Origin: Nannocystis pusilla
GTDB taxonomy: Bacteria > Myxococcota_A > Polyangia > Nannocystales > Nannocystaceae
Direction of reading: 5' to 3'
Assembly (NCBI RefSeq): GCF_020073745.1
Contig: NZ_JAIRAU010000020.1
Span: 1 to 64,000 of the forward strand
DNA length: 64,000 nucleotides
A program made the position numbers and the translations under genes. Position 1 is the first letter of the stretch; each line of letters begins with the position of its first letter. Below are positions 53,146-60,340 of the stretch, piece by piece. The notes beneath the pieces were generated by a model. That model saw only the letters and a list, made by a program, of their open reading frames with translations, searched no databases and was not told where the DNA came from.

Positions 53146-55509
53146 TCACTCGAGCGCGTCCGCCAGCGCCGGCTCGATCGCGGCGAACCGTGGCTCCTCG
53201 GCGAGGAGCTCGGCCTCGGAGAGCGTCCCGGCCAGGCGCTGGAACAGGTGGGTGTAGAGGCGCTGGCTCGCGGGCTCGAGGCGGCTCGTCAGCGCCGCCA
53301 CAAGCGCGCGGGGCGGGTGGGTGCGCAGCGTGAGGCCCTCGCTGCGGCGCTTGAACTGGGCGAGCGCCCGCTCGTCGTCGAGGTCCTGCAACCGGGCGAG
53401 CAGGCCCCACAGGAACGCGACGACGGCCGCGCGCACGCGCGGTCGATCGCCGGCGAGGCGAGCCGCTCGTTCGAGCACGTCGATGGCGCGCGGGAAGTCG
53501 TCCTGCCACGCCAGCAGCAGCGTGAGGTGCCACAGCGCGGCCTCGTTGTCGGGGTTCTGACGGAGGACGTCCAGGACCGTCCGGACGGCGAGCGCCACCG
53601 TCTCGGACGTGGGCGGGTCGGCGACGCGTTCGGCGATACCCTGCGACAGGAGGTCGTTGCCCGGGAACTCGTCCAGCGCGGCGCGGAGCAGGGCGAGCGC
53701 CTTCTCGCGGTTCGGCTCGGCGCGGGCCTGCATCCACAGGGTCCACGGGCTGTGGGTCGCCGCGTCGCCGGTGAGCTGCAGCAGCGCGCGCTGCAGCGGA
53801 GCGTCGCGCACGGGCACGCGGACCAGCCGGCCGGTGGTCCAGCCGCGCGGCGCCGTCGTCACCGACGGGCGGGGCGGAGCCTCGGAGGCCCCTGTCTGCG
53901 CGCGCTCGGCCTGCTTGATCGCGTCTGTCTCGAGAGCCAGCAGCGTATCGTCTCGCGCCGCGCCGGGGGCCTCGCTCTCGGCGTGCCCACCGGCCGCGAA
54001 TGCGTCCGCGTGGGGGAGCGTGGTCGGCGGAGGCCTGTCCGAAGGGGCAGCCTCTGGCGAGGGGGTGCGCGCCACCTCGAGCCCGCGGCGCGGAGGGGCG
54101 CTGGCCGAAGAGGCATGTTGTGGCGGCGGTGCCGGGCGGGGTTCGGCCGAGCTGGCCGAAGAACCAGGTTGGAGCGAGGACGCGGGGCCGGGCTCGTCCC
54201 CGTGCATGATGGGGTTCGTCTCGCCCGATCTGGCTGAAGCACCAGGTGGCACCGAGGGCGCACGGCGGGGCTCGTCCGCGTGGAGGATGGGGCGCGGCTC
54301 AGGCGCGCTGGCTGAGGCGACAGGGGGCCCCGGGTACGCGTGTCGACGCTCGTCTCCGCGGGTGACCGGGTGGGGATTGCGTTCCCCGGGCCGCCCGTTG
54401 TCGCGGCGGGCGACCGGCGGCGAAGACCTGGCCGAGAGGACAGGTGGCGGCGGCGGCTCGGCGCGGCTCGTTTCGAGCGCCCCGGCGGGGGCCGGCTCGG
54501 CCTCGTCGGCGGTCTCGGGCAGCGCCTCGGCGGGCGCCGGCGGGAACAGGCGCGCCTGCAGCTCCTCGACGCGGCGGCGGTAGTTGTCGACGCGGGCGCG
54601 GGCCTTCGACTCGATCACCTGGTCGAGCAGGGGGATCCGCAGGCGAGCGCTGAGCCGCAGCATGAGCTCGTCGAAGCCCTCGATCGGCACGAGGATCCCG
54701 CGGTGGCGCGCGACGAGGCGCCGGATCTCCGGCCCCGGTGGGCCGGCGGGTCCGTAGTAGCACCAGAAGATCCCGCCGGGGATCGAGTCCTCGGGCAGGC
54801 CGTTGAGAAAGCCCATCAGGCTGCCGTCGTTGCCGCCGTAGCCGATCACGATCGGGGTGTAGCTGCGGAACACCTTGGTGAGCGGCTCGACCCACGCGCT
54901 CTGCAGGGCGGCGATCTCGGCGACGCGGTTCATCGGCGCCATCAACAGGTCGCGGTGGATCTTGACCACCACCGGCCTGCGCGGCTCGACGTGGACGAAG
55001 TTGGCCAGCGACTCGTGGCCGCACACCAGCGGCGCGGTGCCGGTGAAGATCGACAGGGCCTCGCTGACGAGGTTGTCGAAGTTGGTGGTGATCACCAGCT
55101 TGTGGCGCGTCTCGGCGAGGATGTGGGCGAGCACCGAGTAGCCGAAGCTCGGGTCCTTGCCCTGCATGATGTCCTCGAGGTCGGCGTAGCCCTCGTCGGG
55201 GTGCTGGCGGAAGCGGCGGGCGAACACCTGGCTGTAGAACGACGGTGCCCGCTCGAGCGCGAAGTCGGCGATCTCGAGCGCCTCGGCGGTGGCCCAGCGC
55301 TCGAGCGGCGGGCCGTGGTGGCTGAGCCGTCGATGCAGCTCCGTCAGCCAGCGCCACACCAGCGCGCCGGCCGCGGGGATCCCCGACTGCGCCGACGCGC
55401 CGGCGCCGAGGATGAAGGCGAACCGGCGGTTGTGCATCTTGCGGTCGACGTCCCAGAACTGCTCGCACAACCCCTCGGGACCCCACTCCTCGGGCTCGGC
55501 CACGCTCAT
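53146..55509 (-). CDS. SIR2-domain protein with repetitive linker and TPR-like C-terminus
   Basis: 787 residues from the ATG ending at 55509. Residues 28-300 form a SIR2-like domain: GAGAS (35-39), TTNFDN (141-146), KIHRD with the catalytic-type His185, and GYGGND (223-228). Such domains in bacteria often cleave NAD+ as part of anti-phage systems. A long low-complexity linker (about 345-590) carries a degenerate repeat of around 28 residues based on MHGDEP...PGSSASS. The C-terminal 190 residues are helical and TPR-like (NDLLSQGIAERV, NPDNEAALWHLTLLLAWQDD). No signal peptide. The linker repeat coincides with clustered palindromic modules in the DNA. Confidence 0.8.
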   Translation of the reverse strand: MSVAEPEEWGPEGLCEQFWDVDRKMHNRRFAFILGAGASAQSGIPAAGALVWRWLTELHRRLSHHGPPLERWATAEALEIADFALERAPSFYSQVFARRFRQHPDEGYADLEDIMQGKDPSFGYSVLAHILAETRHKLVITTNFDNLVSEALSIFTGTAPLVCGHESLANFVHVEPRRPVVVKIHRDLLMAPMNRVAEIAALQSAWVEPLTKVFRSYTPIVIGYGGNDGSLMGFLNGLPEDSIPGGIFWCYYGPAGPPGPEIRRLVARHRGILVPIEGFDELMLRLSARLRIPLLDQVIESKARARVDNYRRRVEELQARLFPPAPAEALPETADEAEPAPAGALETSRAEPPPPPVLSARSSPPVARRDNGRPGERNPHPVTRGDERRHAYPGPPVASASAPEPRPILHADEPRRAPSVPPGASARSGETNPIMHGDEPGPASSLQPGSSASSAEPRPAPPPQHASSASAPPRRGLEVARTPSPEAAPSDRPPPTTLPHADAFAAGGHAESEAPGAARDDTLLALETDAIKQAERAQTGASEAPPRPSVTTAPRGWTTGRLVRVPVRDAPLQRALLQLTGDAATHSPWTLWMQARAEPNREKALALLRAALDEFPGNDLLSQGIAERVADPPTSETVALAVRTVLDVLRQNPDNEAALWHLTLLLAWQDDFPRAIDVLERAARLAGDRPRVRAAVVAFLWGLLARLQDLDDERALAQFKRRSEGLTLRTHPPRALVAALTSRLEPASQRLYTHLFQRLAGTLSEAELLAEEPRFAAIEPALADALE
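54032..54447. repeat. Cluster of palindromic modules in the SIR2 linker
   Basis: Copies occur at 54032, 54100, 54151, 54229, 54307 and 54426. Most read (G)CTGGCYGA(A)G-N-CCAGGT or similar, in frame. The spacing (50-120 bases, several near 80) follows the protein repeat, so modules and repeats appear to have spread together. Confidence 0.6.
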
Positions 55510-55517
55510 GCGGGCAC

Positions 55518-55523
55518 AGGATG
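55518..55523 (-). promoter_or_regulatory. -10-like hexamer at leaderless distance
   Basis: Minus-strand CATCCT ends eight bases before the ATG of the SIR2 gene. Confidence 0.4.
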
Positions 55524-55887
55524 ACCCCCCGCGGGCGAACCTCGCAAGGGCCGGCAGACGGCGGCGCCGCAGCACGGAGGCGGTCCGGGCCGGCGCTCGC
55601 CCGGGGCGCCCGGCGGAGCGGCGGGTCCGGTACGCTGCCCGTGGGCGCCGGCCGTCGCGTCGGCGCGGGATAGAAGCTGACCTTCGGGACAGCTCGAAAT
55701 CAGGCCCCGGCCGCGTCGCACGCGCGCCCGGGCCGCCGCCGCGTGGGCCATGCGGCGGCCGGCCTCGTCGGCGGTGGTTCGGTCCGGGGGCTTATTCCTG
55801 GCTTTGGGGACAGCTTCGCCCTCGGGGGCCTGCGGACCGCGGTCGGGCCGCCGGCGCCGCGGCCTTGTGCGGGCGGGCGGGGGGTGC

Positions 55888-55893
55888 TACGAG
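55888..55893 (+). promoter_or_regulatory. -10-like hexamer at leaderless distance
   Basis: TACGAG ends exactly six bases before ATG 55900. Confidence 0.4.
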
Positions 55894-55899
55894 GAGCGC

Positions 55900-56874
55900 A
55901 TGCGCAGGGTCGCACGCGTCGCAGCGCTCGTGGTCGCCGGGTTCACTGCCGTGCCCGAGGGTCTGGCGCGCGCCGAGGGGATGGTGCTCGACAAGATCGT
56001 CGCGGTGGTCGGCGACGAGATCATCCTCCTGAGCCAGCTCGACACGCTGGTCGCCAGCTCGCCGCTGATGCAGGAGGCGCTGCAGAAGTACGGTCGCAAC
56101 CCGACCAAGCAGCAGATCGAGCAGGCGACCCTCGAGGCGCGGACGCAGGCGCTCGACGAGCTGATCGACCAGCAGCTGATCAAGAAGGAGGCGGCGCGCT
56201 TCCAGATCAGCATCACCGACGCCGACGTCGACCGCTACTTGCAGCAGATCGCGCAGGAGAACGGGTTCTCCAACACCAAGCAGCTGCGCGAGGCGGTCGA
56301 GCAGAGCGGCCAGTACGGCAGCTGGGCCGACTACATCCAGGACACCAAGGACCAGCTGCTCGTCTATCAGACGACCCGCGCGCTCGCCAACACGTCGGTG
56401 ACCGACGCCCAGATCCGCGAGCAGTACCGCAAGATGGTCCGCGGGGTCGACATCAAGGCCGAGCTGCTGCGCTTCGTGTTCACGCCGCAGGAGCAGACCG
56501 CCAAGGCCCGCGACGCCGCCTACTCCAACGCCCAGGCGGTCGCCCGCCGCATGCGCGCGGGCGAGGACCCGATGGCGCTGGCGCAGGAGTTCCTGATCAA
56601 GGAGCCGAAGGCGACGCTGTCGCGCGGCGAGGTCGCGCCGGCCATCGAGGACGCCATCTTCGCCGCGCGCGTCGGCGAGACCGTGGGCCCGCTCGAGACC
56701 GGCCAGGGCTTCCTCGTCGTCAAGGTCGTCCGCCACGACACCGGCAACGTGCTGCCGTTCGACCAGGCCAAGGAGCGCATCCGCATGCAGCTCGAGCAGG
56801 AGTCGTTCGCCCGCGCGGTCCAGGACCTGCGCGCGAGCCTGCGGGCCAAGACGCACGTCGACCCGCGGCTGTAG
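55900..56874 (+). CDS. SurA-like periplasmic chaperone/peptidyl-prolyl isomerase
   Basis: 324 residues from ATG 55900. A signal peptide (about 1-26) precedes a helical SurA N-terminal domain (VLDKIVAVVGDEIILLSQLD, then helices to about 190). One parvulin-type rotamase domain follows (about 190-290; ELLRFVFTP, VGETVGPLETGQGFLVVKV). It should help fold outer-membrane proteins such as the TonB-dependent receptor in this window. SurA of E. coli has two rotamase domains; this one has only one. ATG 55900 is chosen for the signal peptide. Confidence 0.88.
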   Translation: MRRVARVAALVVAGFTAVPEGLARAEGMVLDKIVAVVGDEIILLSQLDTLVASSPLMQEALQKYGRNPTKQQIEQATLEARTQALDELIDQQLIKKEAARFQISITDADVDRYLQQIAQENGFSNTKQLREAVEQSGQYGSWADYIQDTKDQLLVYQTTRALANTSVTDAQIREQYRKMVRGVDIKAELLRFVFTPQEQTAKARDAAYSNAQAVARRMRAGEDPMALAQEFLIKEPKATLSRGEVAPAIEDAIFAARVGETVGPLETGQGFLVVKVVRHDTGNVLPFDQAKERIRMQLEQESFARAVQDLRASLRAKTHVDPRL

Positions 56875-56902
56875 CGGCGGGCGAATGGGCTGACCGTTCG
56901 CG

Positions 56903-56948
56903 CATGTTCAAAGGGGCATGCCTGCTCGGGCATGCCCCTTCGAACATG
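56903..56948. terminator. Bidirectional hairpin terminator between convergent genes
   Basis: A 20-base stem (56903-56922 with 56929-56948) has one mismatch and a six-base loop. The arms read CATGTTC[A/G]AAGGGGCATGCC. It lies between the stop of the SurA-like gene (56874) and the minus-strand stop at 56950, in a 75-base gap. It is composed of half-sites of the dispersed module family. Confidence 0.7.
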
Positions 56949-56949
56949 T

Positions 56950-57624
56950 TCAACCGCACAGCACGTCGGCCGGGCAGTAGAGCGAGTCGAACGCGCCGCT
57001 CAGGACGGTGCTGTCGGGCAGGGTGACCTCGTAGGTGCCGCGCAGGCCGTCGCCGGTGATCTCGGTGATGACGACGACGCCCTGGTCGGTCGACTCGGGC
57101 GTGCCGTCGCCGTCGTCCAGCCAGGCGAAGCCCCAGCCGCCCGAAAGCGGGTGCTCGCCGAGCTCGAGCCCGGCGACGTCCTCGAACAGGACGATGCGGA
57201 ACAGCGGGACGTCCTCGGGCCAGTCGGAGTCGCAGGCGCGCTCGGCGAGATCGATCTTGAACTCGACCGCGGGGCCGTCGTCGGGCGCACAGGCCTCGCC
57301 GTGGGTGCCCGGGTCGCCGACGATCAGCCCGCCGGTGGCCTCGCCGGTCGAGGATTCGGTGGTCGAGGTCTCGTCGGTGGTCGAGGTCTCGCCGGTCGTG
57401 CTGGTGGTGTCGTCGGTGGTCGAGGTCTCGCCGCCGGTGCCGGTCGGGTCCTCGGTGCTGGTGCCGCTGTCGGTGCCGGGGCCGGTCTCGGTGCCGGTGC
57501 CCTCGCTCGGGAACGGCGGGTCGAGCTGGGAGCAGCGGAATCCTTCGCCGCTGCCGCACACGGGGACGGTGTTGCAGGCCGGGATCAGCAAGATCAGGGG
57601 AATTGCGTAAAAATAAGCTCGCAT
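56950..57624 (-). CDS. Surface lipoprotein with Ser/Thr-rich linker
   Basis: 224 residues from the ATG ending at 57624. The lipobox is at LLIPACN. A Thr/Ser/Gly/Glu-rich linker spans about 35-95 and a beta-rich C-terminal domain follows, with four Cys (ACAPDD, RACDS, LYCPADVLC). No known family. Its stop codon lies directly next to the terminator hairpin. Confidence 0.65.
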   Translation of the reverse strand: MRAYFYAIPLILLIPACNTVPVCGSGEGFRCSQLDPPFPSEGTGTETGPGTDSGTSTEDPTGTGGETSTTDDTTSTTGETSTTDETSTTESSTGEATGGLIVGDPGTHGEACAPDDGPAVEFKIDLAERACDSDWPEDVPLFRIVLFEDVAGLELGEHPLSGGWGFAWLDDGDGTPESTDQGVVVITEITGDGLRGTYEVTLPDSTVLSGAFDSLYCPADVLCG

Positions 57625-57630
57625 CCGGGC

Positions 57631-57658
57631 AGTATAGAGGACCGGGCCGCGGTGTCGA
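57631..57658 (-). promoter_or_regulatory. Promoter of the lipoprotein gene
   Basis: On the minus strand TCGACA (57653-57658) and TATACT (57631-57636) are 16 bases apart. TATACT ends exactly six bases before the ATG. This is the best full promoter among the leaderless-type starts. Confidence 0.6.
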
Positions 57659-57701
57659 GTCGCGCGCCGGCGAGCGCTTCGAGCGGGGATGCGGCCGCGC
57701 G

Positions 57702-59165
57702 CTAACTTCTGCGAGTGCGGGCGAGGTAGACCGCGGCCGAGGCGGCGAAGCCGGAGAACCATGCCCCCGAGAACAGGAACTCGAGGCCAGGTACGAGCTT
57801 GCCGAGCAGCACCACCGCGACGCCGACGCCCATCGCCAGCATGGCGTCGGGGTTGAAGCCGCGGCGGTAGGTGTAGGGGCCTTGCGAGCGGTAGAGGCCG
57901 GCGAGGTCGAGCCGGGTGCGGCGGACGACCCAGTAGTCGGTGAGCAGCACGCCGCTGACGGCGCCGAGCAGGCCGGAGTAGCTGACGAGCCACGCCTGGT
58001 AGACGTCGAGCAGGAGCCACGGGCAGACGACGATGCCGAGGCCCGCGGCGACCAGGCCGCCGCGGCGGAAGTCGAGCGCGCGCGGGAAGGCGCTGGCCAG
58101 CGAGTTGGCGGGGCCGACCACGTTGGCGGCGATGTTGGTCGACAGGGTGGCGACCGCGAGGGTCAGCATGGCGAGGACCGCGAGCAAGGTCGAGCCTGTC
58201 TCTTCGGACATGCGGACCACCAGCGCCACCGGGTCCCAGATCGCCTCGCCGTAGAGGATCACCGTCGCCGAGGTGACGGCCACGCCGATGAACGAGAACA
58301 GCAGCATCGTGGTCGGCAGGCCGTACAGCTGGCCCAGCAGCTGCTCGCGCTGGCTGCGGCAGTAGCGGGTGAAGTCGGGGATGTTGAGCGACAGCGTGGC
58401 CCAGAAGCCGACCATGGCGGTCAGGCCGGGCAGGAACACCTGCACGAACCATGTCCAGGAGGACATGTCCTGAGAGGCGTGTACGAGCGCATGCGAGCCG
58501 GCGAGGATGACGCCGAGGCCGCCGGCGCGGCTGCAGGCCCACCACAGCAGGGCGAGGCCGACGACGATCAGGAACGGCGCGGCCAGGTTCTCGAGCCACT
58601 TGATCGACTCGGTGCCCTTGTAGACGAACACGACGTTGAGCAGCCAGAAGCCGAGGAAGGCCAGCCACATCGGCAGCGACAGGCCGATGAAGGTCGCGCC
58701 GCCGCCTAGCTCGAACCACGCGGGCCACAGCAGGCCGATCAGCTGCGACATCGCCTGGCCGCCGATGAAGGTCTGGATCCCGAACCACCCGCAGGCGATG
58801 AGGGCGCGCGCCAGGCTGGGGATGTGCGCGCCCTGGACGCCGAAGGCGGCGCGGGCGAACACCGGGAAGGGGATGCCGTAGCGCGTGCCGGCGTGGCCGC
58901 ACAGGATCATCGGCACCAGCACGATCAGGTTGCCGAGCAGGATGGTGAGCATCGCCTGCCACCAGTTCATGCCCGACTTGATCAGCGAGGCCGCGAGCAC
59001 GTAGGTCGGCACGCACACGCTCATGCCGACCCACAGCGCGGCGAGGCTCCAGCGGTTCCACGTCCGCGCGCTGCGCGGGGTCGGGTCGAGGTCGGCGTTG
59101 CGGAGGCCCGGGTCGTCCGGCGGACTCGTGAGCTCGACGAGGCCGTCCTGCTCCTGCGTGGACAT
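57702..59165 (-). CDS. NCS1-family nucleobase/allantoin/hydantoin transporter
   Basis: 487 residues with twelve membrane helices, a cation-coupled importer of purines, pyrimidines, hydantoins or allantoin. Family markers include CGWFGIQTFIGGQ in helix 3, NIPDFTRY in the middle and STNIAANVVGPANSLAS in helix 8, which hold substrate-binding Trp, Gln and Asn positions as in Mhp1. The exact substrate cannot be told, and no catabolic gene is near. Two palindromic modules lie in frame, at 58193 and 58448. Confidence 0.92.
   Translation of the reverse strand: MSTQEQDGLVELTSPPDDPGLRNADLDPTPRSARTWNRWSLAALWVGMSVCVPTYVLAASLIKSGMNWWQAMLTILLGNLIVLVPMILCGHAGTRYGIPFPVFARAAFGVQGAHIPSLARALIACGWFGIQTFIGGQAMSQLIGLLWPAWFELGGGATFIGLSLPMWLAFLGFWLLNVVFVYKGTESIKWLENLAAPFLIVVGLALLWWACSRAGGLGVILAGSHALVHASQDMSSWTWFVQVFLPGLTAMVGFWATLSLNIPDFTRYCRSQREQLLGQLYGLPTTMLLFSFIGVAVTSATVILYGEAIWDPVALVVRMSEETGSTLLAVLAMLTLAVATLSTNIAANVVGPANSLASAFPRALDFRRGGLVAAGLGIVVCPWLLLDVYQAWLVSYSGLLGAVSGVLLTDYWVVRRTRLDLAGLYRSQGPYTYRRGFNPDAMLAMGVGVAVVLLGKLVPGLEFLFSGAWFSGFAASAAVYLARTRRS
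58193..58213. repeat. Palindromic module inside the transporter gene
   Basis: AGCCTGTC and GGACATG around TCTTC, in frame in a loop (RMSEETGST). Confidence 0.5.
58448..58484. repeat. Palindromic module inside the transporter gene
   Basis: ACCATGTCC-AGGA-GGACATGTCC followed by a degenerate GTGTAC half-site; encodes the loop ALVHASQDMSSWTW. Confidence 0.55.
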
Positions 59166-59172
59166 ACGAGCG

Positions 59173-59178
59173 ATGCTA
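59173..59178 (-). promoter_or_regulatory. -10-like hexamer at leaderless distance
   Basis: Minus-strand TAGCAT (in TGATAGCAT) ends seven bases before the ATG of the transporter. Confidence 0.45.
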
Positions 59179-59240
59179 TCAGCCCCGCCGCGCGCCCAGA
59201 AAGGTCGGCGGGCCCGCGGCCGCAGAACGATGCTCCCGGC

Positions 59241-59975
59241 TCAGCAGCCGTCGACGGGGATCACGTCGGCGGTCAGCGTCACCTCGGTCGGCACCCACGC
59301 CTGGTCCGGCGGGAAGCCGACGACGACGTCGATCAGGTCGACCACCGGCGGACAGAACGGCTGGTCGTCCCATGCGACCACGCCGGCGATGCTGTCGGCG
59401 CCGACCGCCTGCGGCAGCGGAGCCATGAAGTCGAGGCAGTCGGCGGCGCCCTGCGAGACGGTGGCGCCCTGGTACCACCAGTCGGTCGGCAGCGTGAGCT
59501 CGGGCGGGCCGACGTCGCCGGGCCGCGCGAATCGGAGCTCGACGCAGAATTCGTCCTCGAGGTCGGCCATGCGGACCTGCAGGTGATCGAGGCCGCCGGC
59601 CCAGAACTGGGCGGCGAAGGCGACGTCGGGCGGACCGCCGGTCGAGGTCCCGTCGGTGGTGTCGGTCGACGCGTCGGTGGTGGTGCCGGTGGTCGTCTCG
59701 ACGCCGTCGGTGGTCAGCCCGGTGGTCGTGGGCTCGAAGGTGGTGGGGCTGGCCTCGGTGGTGGCGACCGTGGTGATGGTGGCGGTCGTCGTCGTGTCGT
59801 CGCCCGTGGTGGTGGTCGGGGTCGTGGTCGTCGTGGCCGTCGTGGGGCCGGTGTCGGTGAGCTCCTCGTCGGGCGTGGTCGTCGACGCGGGCTCGGTGTC
59901 CGTCTCGCCGGGCAGGCCGGGGCCGCAGGCGAGGATGACCGAAAAGACAGGTAAGGAGAAGATCGACAAGCGCAT
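59241..59975 (-). CDS. Lipoprotein with long Thr-rich linker
   Basis: 244 residues from the ATG ending at 59975. The lipobox is at VILACG. The linker (about 22-105) is almost only Thr with Asp, Glu and Ala. The C-terminal domain (about 110-244) is beta-rich, with Cys at FCVELRF, DCLDF, FCPPV and the last residue. It resembles the Thr-linker lipoproteins elsewhere in the window. No known family; an ATG further upstream (60011) is less likely since it would precede the signal peptide. Confidence 0.65.
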   Translation of the reverse strand: MRLSIFSLPVFSVILACGPGLPGETDTEPASTTTPDEELTDTGPTTATTTTTPTTTTGDDTTTTATITTVATTEASPTTFEPTTTGLTTDGVETTTGTTTDASTDTTDGTSTGGPPDVAFAAQFWAGGLDHLQVRMADLEDEFCVELRFARPGDVGPPELTLPTDWWYQGATVSQGAADCLDFMAPLPQAVGADSIAGVVAWDDQPFCPPVVDLIDVVVGFPPDQAWVPTEVTLTADVIPVDGC

Positions 59976-59981
59976 GGGCCG

Positions 59982-59987
59982 AGGATG
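59982..59987 (-). promoter_or_regulatory. -10-like hexamer at leaderless distance
   Basis: Minus-strand CATCCT ends exactly six bases before the ATG at 59975. Confidence 0.45.
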
Positions 59988-60340
59988 CGCGGGTCGGCGA
60001 GCGCTGTCCATGCGCCGGCAGCGATCCGCGAGCGGCCTGGAGCAGGGCCGGCGGGACAGGCGAGCGGGCGAACGTGAACGCCGGGTCGCATGGGCCGCTG
60101 TCGGGGCCGTGGCTGTTCGTCGGCGACTTCCCGCGCGCGATCGGGTGATGAAGGCGAGCGCCTCGCGTTGGGGTCCGCGTCATCTCGCGGGGCGAAGACT
60201 GTCGAGCAGGTGGAGGTTGTCGCGGTTCGCCTGCCCCGGGCCGACCTCGAGCACATCGGTTCGGCCCTGCGACTTCGAGGACATGCTCTCGGAGACATGC
60301 TCTCAGAGACATGCCGCGATGGACATGTCTCCTCAGGCAG
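59988..60340. other. Intergenic region with tandem CATG modules
   Basis: No gene is seen between the RCC1-repeat gene and the Thr-linker lipoprotein. Its right end contains four CATG half-sites with an exact 14-base period (60282, 60296, 60310, 60324). Confidence 0.5.
60278..60331. repeat. Tandem CATG half-sites with a hairpin downstream of the RCC1 gene
   Basis: GAGACATG (60306-60313) pairs with CATGTCTC (60324-60331) across ten bases; two further ACATGCTCTC copies lie to the left. It is just after the stop of the minus-strand RCC1 gene, so it may work as its terminator. Confidence 0.55.

Larger units (their letters stand above)
55510..55899. other. Divergent gap between the SIR2 and SurA-like genes
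   Basis: No gene is seen. It holds the promoters of the two divergent genes and a palindromic module at 55797-55813 (CCTGGC and GGGGACAG around TTT). Open frames here are Arg/Gly-rich artefacts. Confidence 0.5.

Noticed and set aside
52902-53333. Plus-strand frame starting MGFEYHFQ after GAGAGGAG
   Set aside because: The start looks good and recalls the WHSWIM N-terminus (MEFEYRYH), but after about ten residues the sequence becomes Arg/Pro-rich noise. The same AT-rich bases make a good minus-strand promoter. A remnant of a broken gene is possible but not supported.
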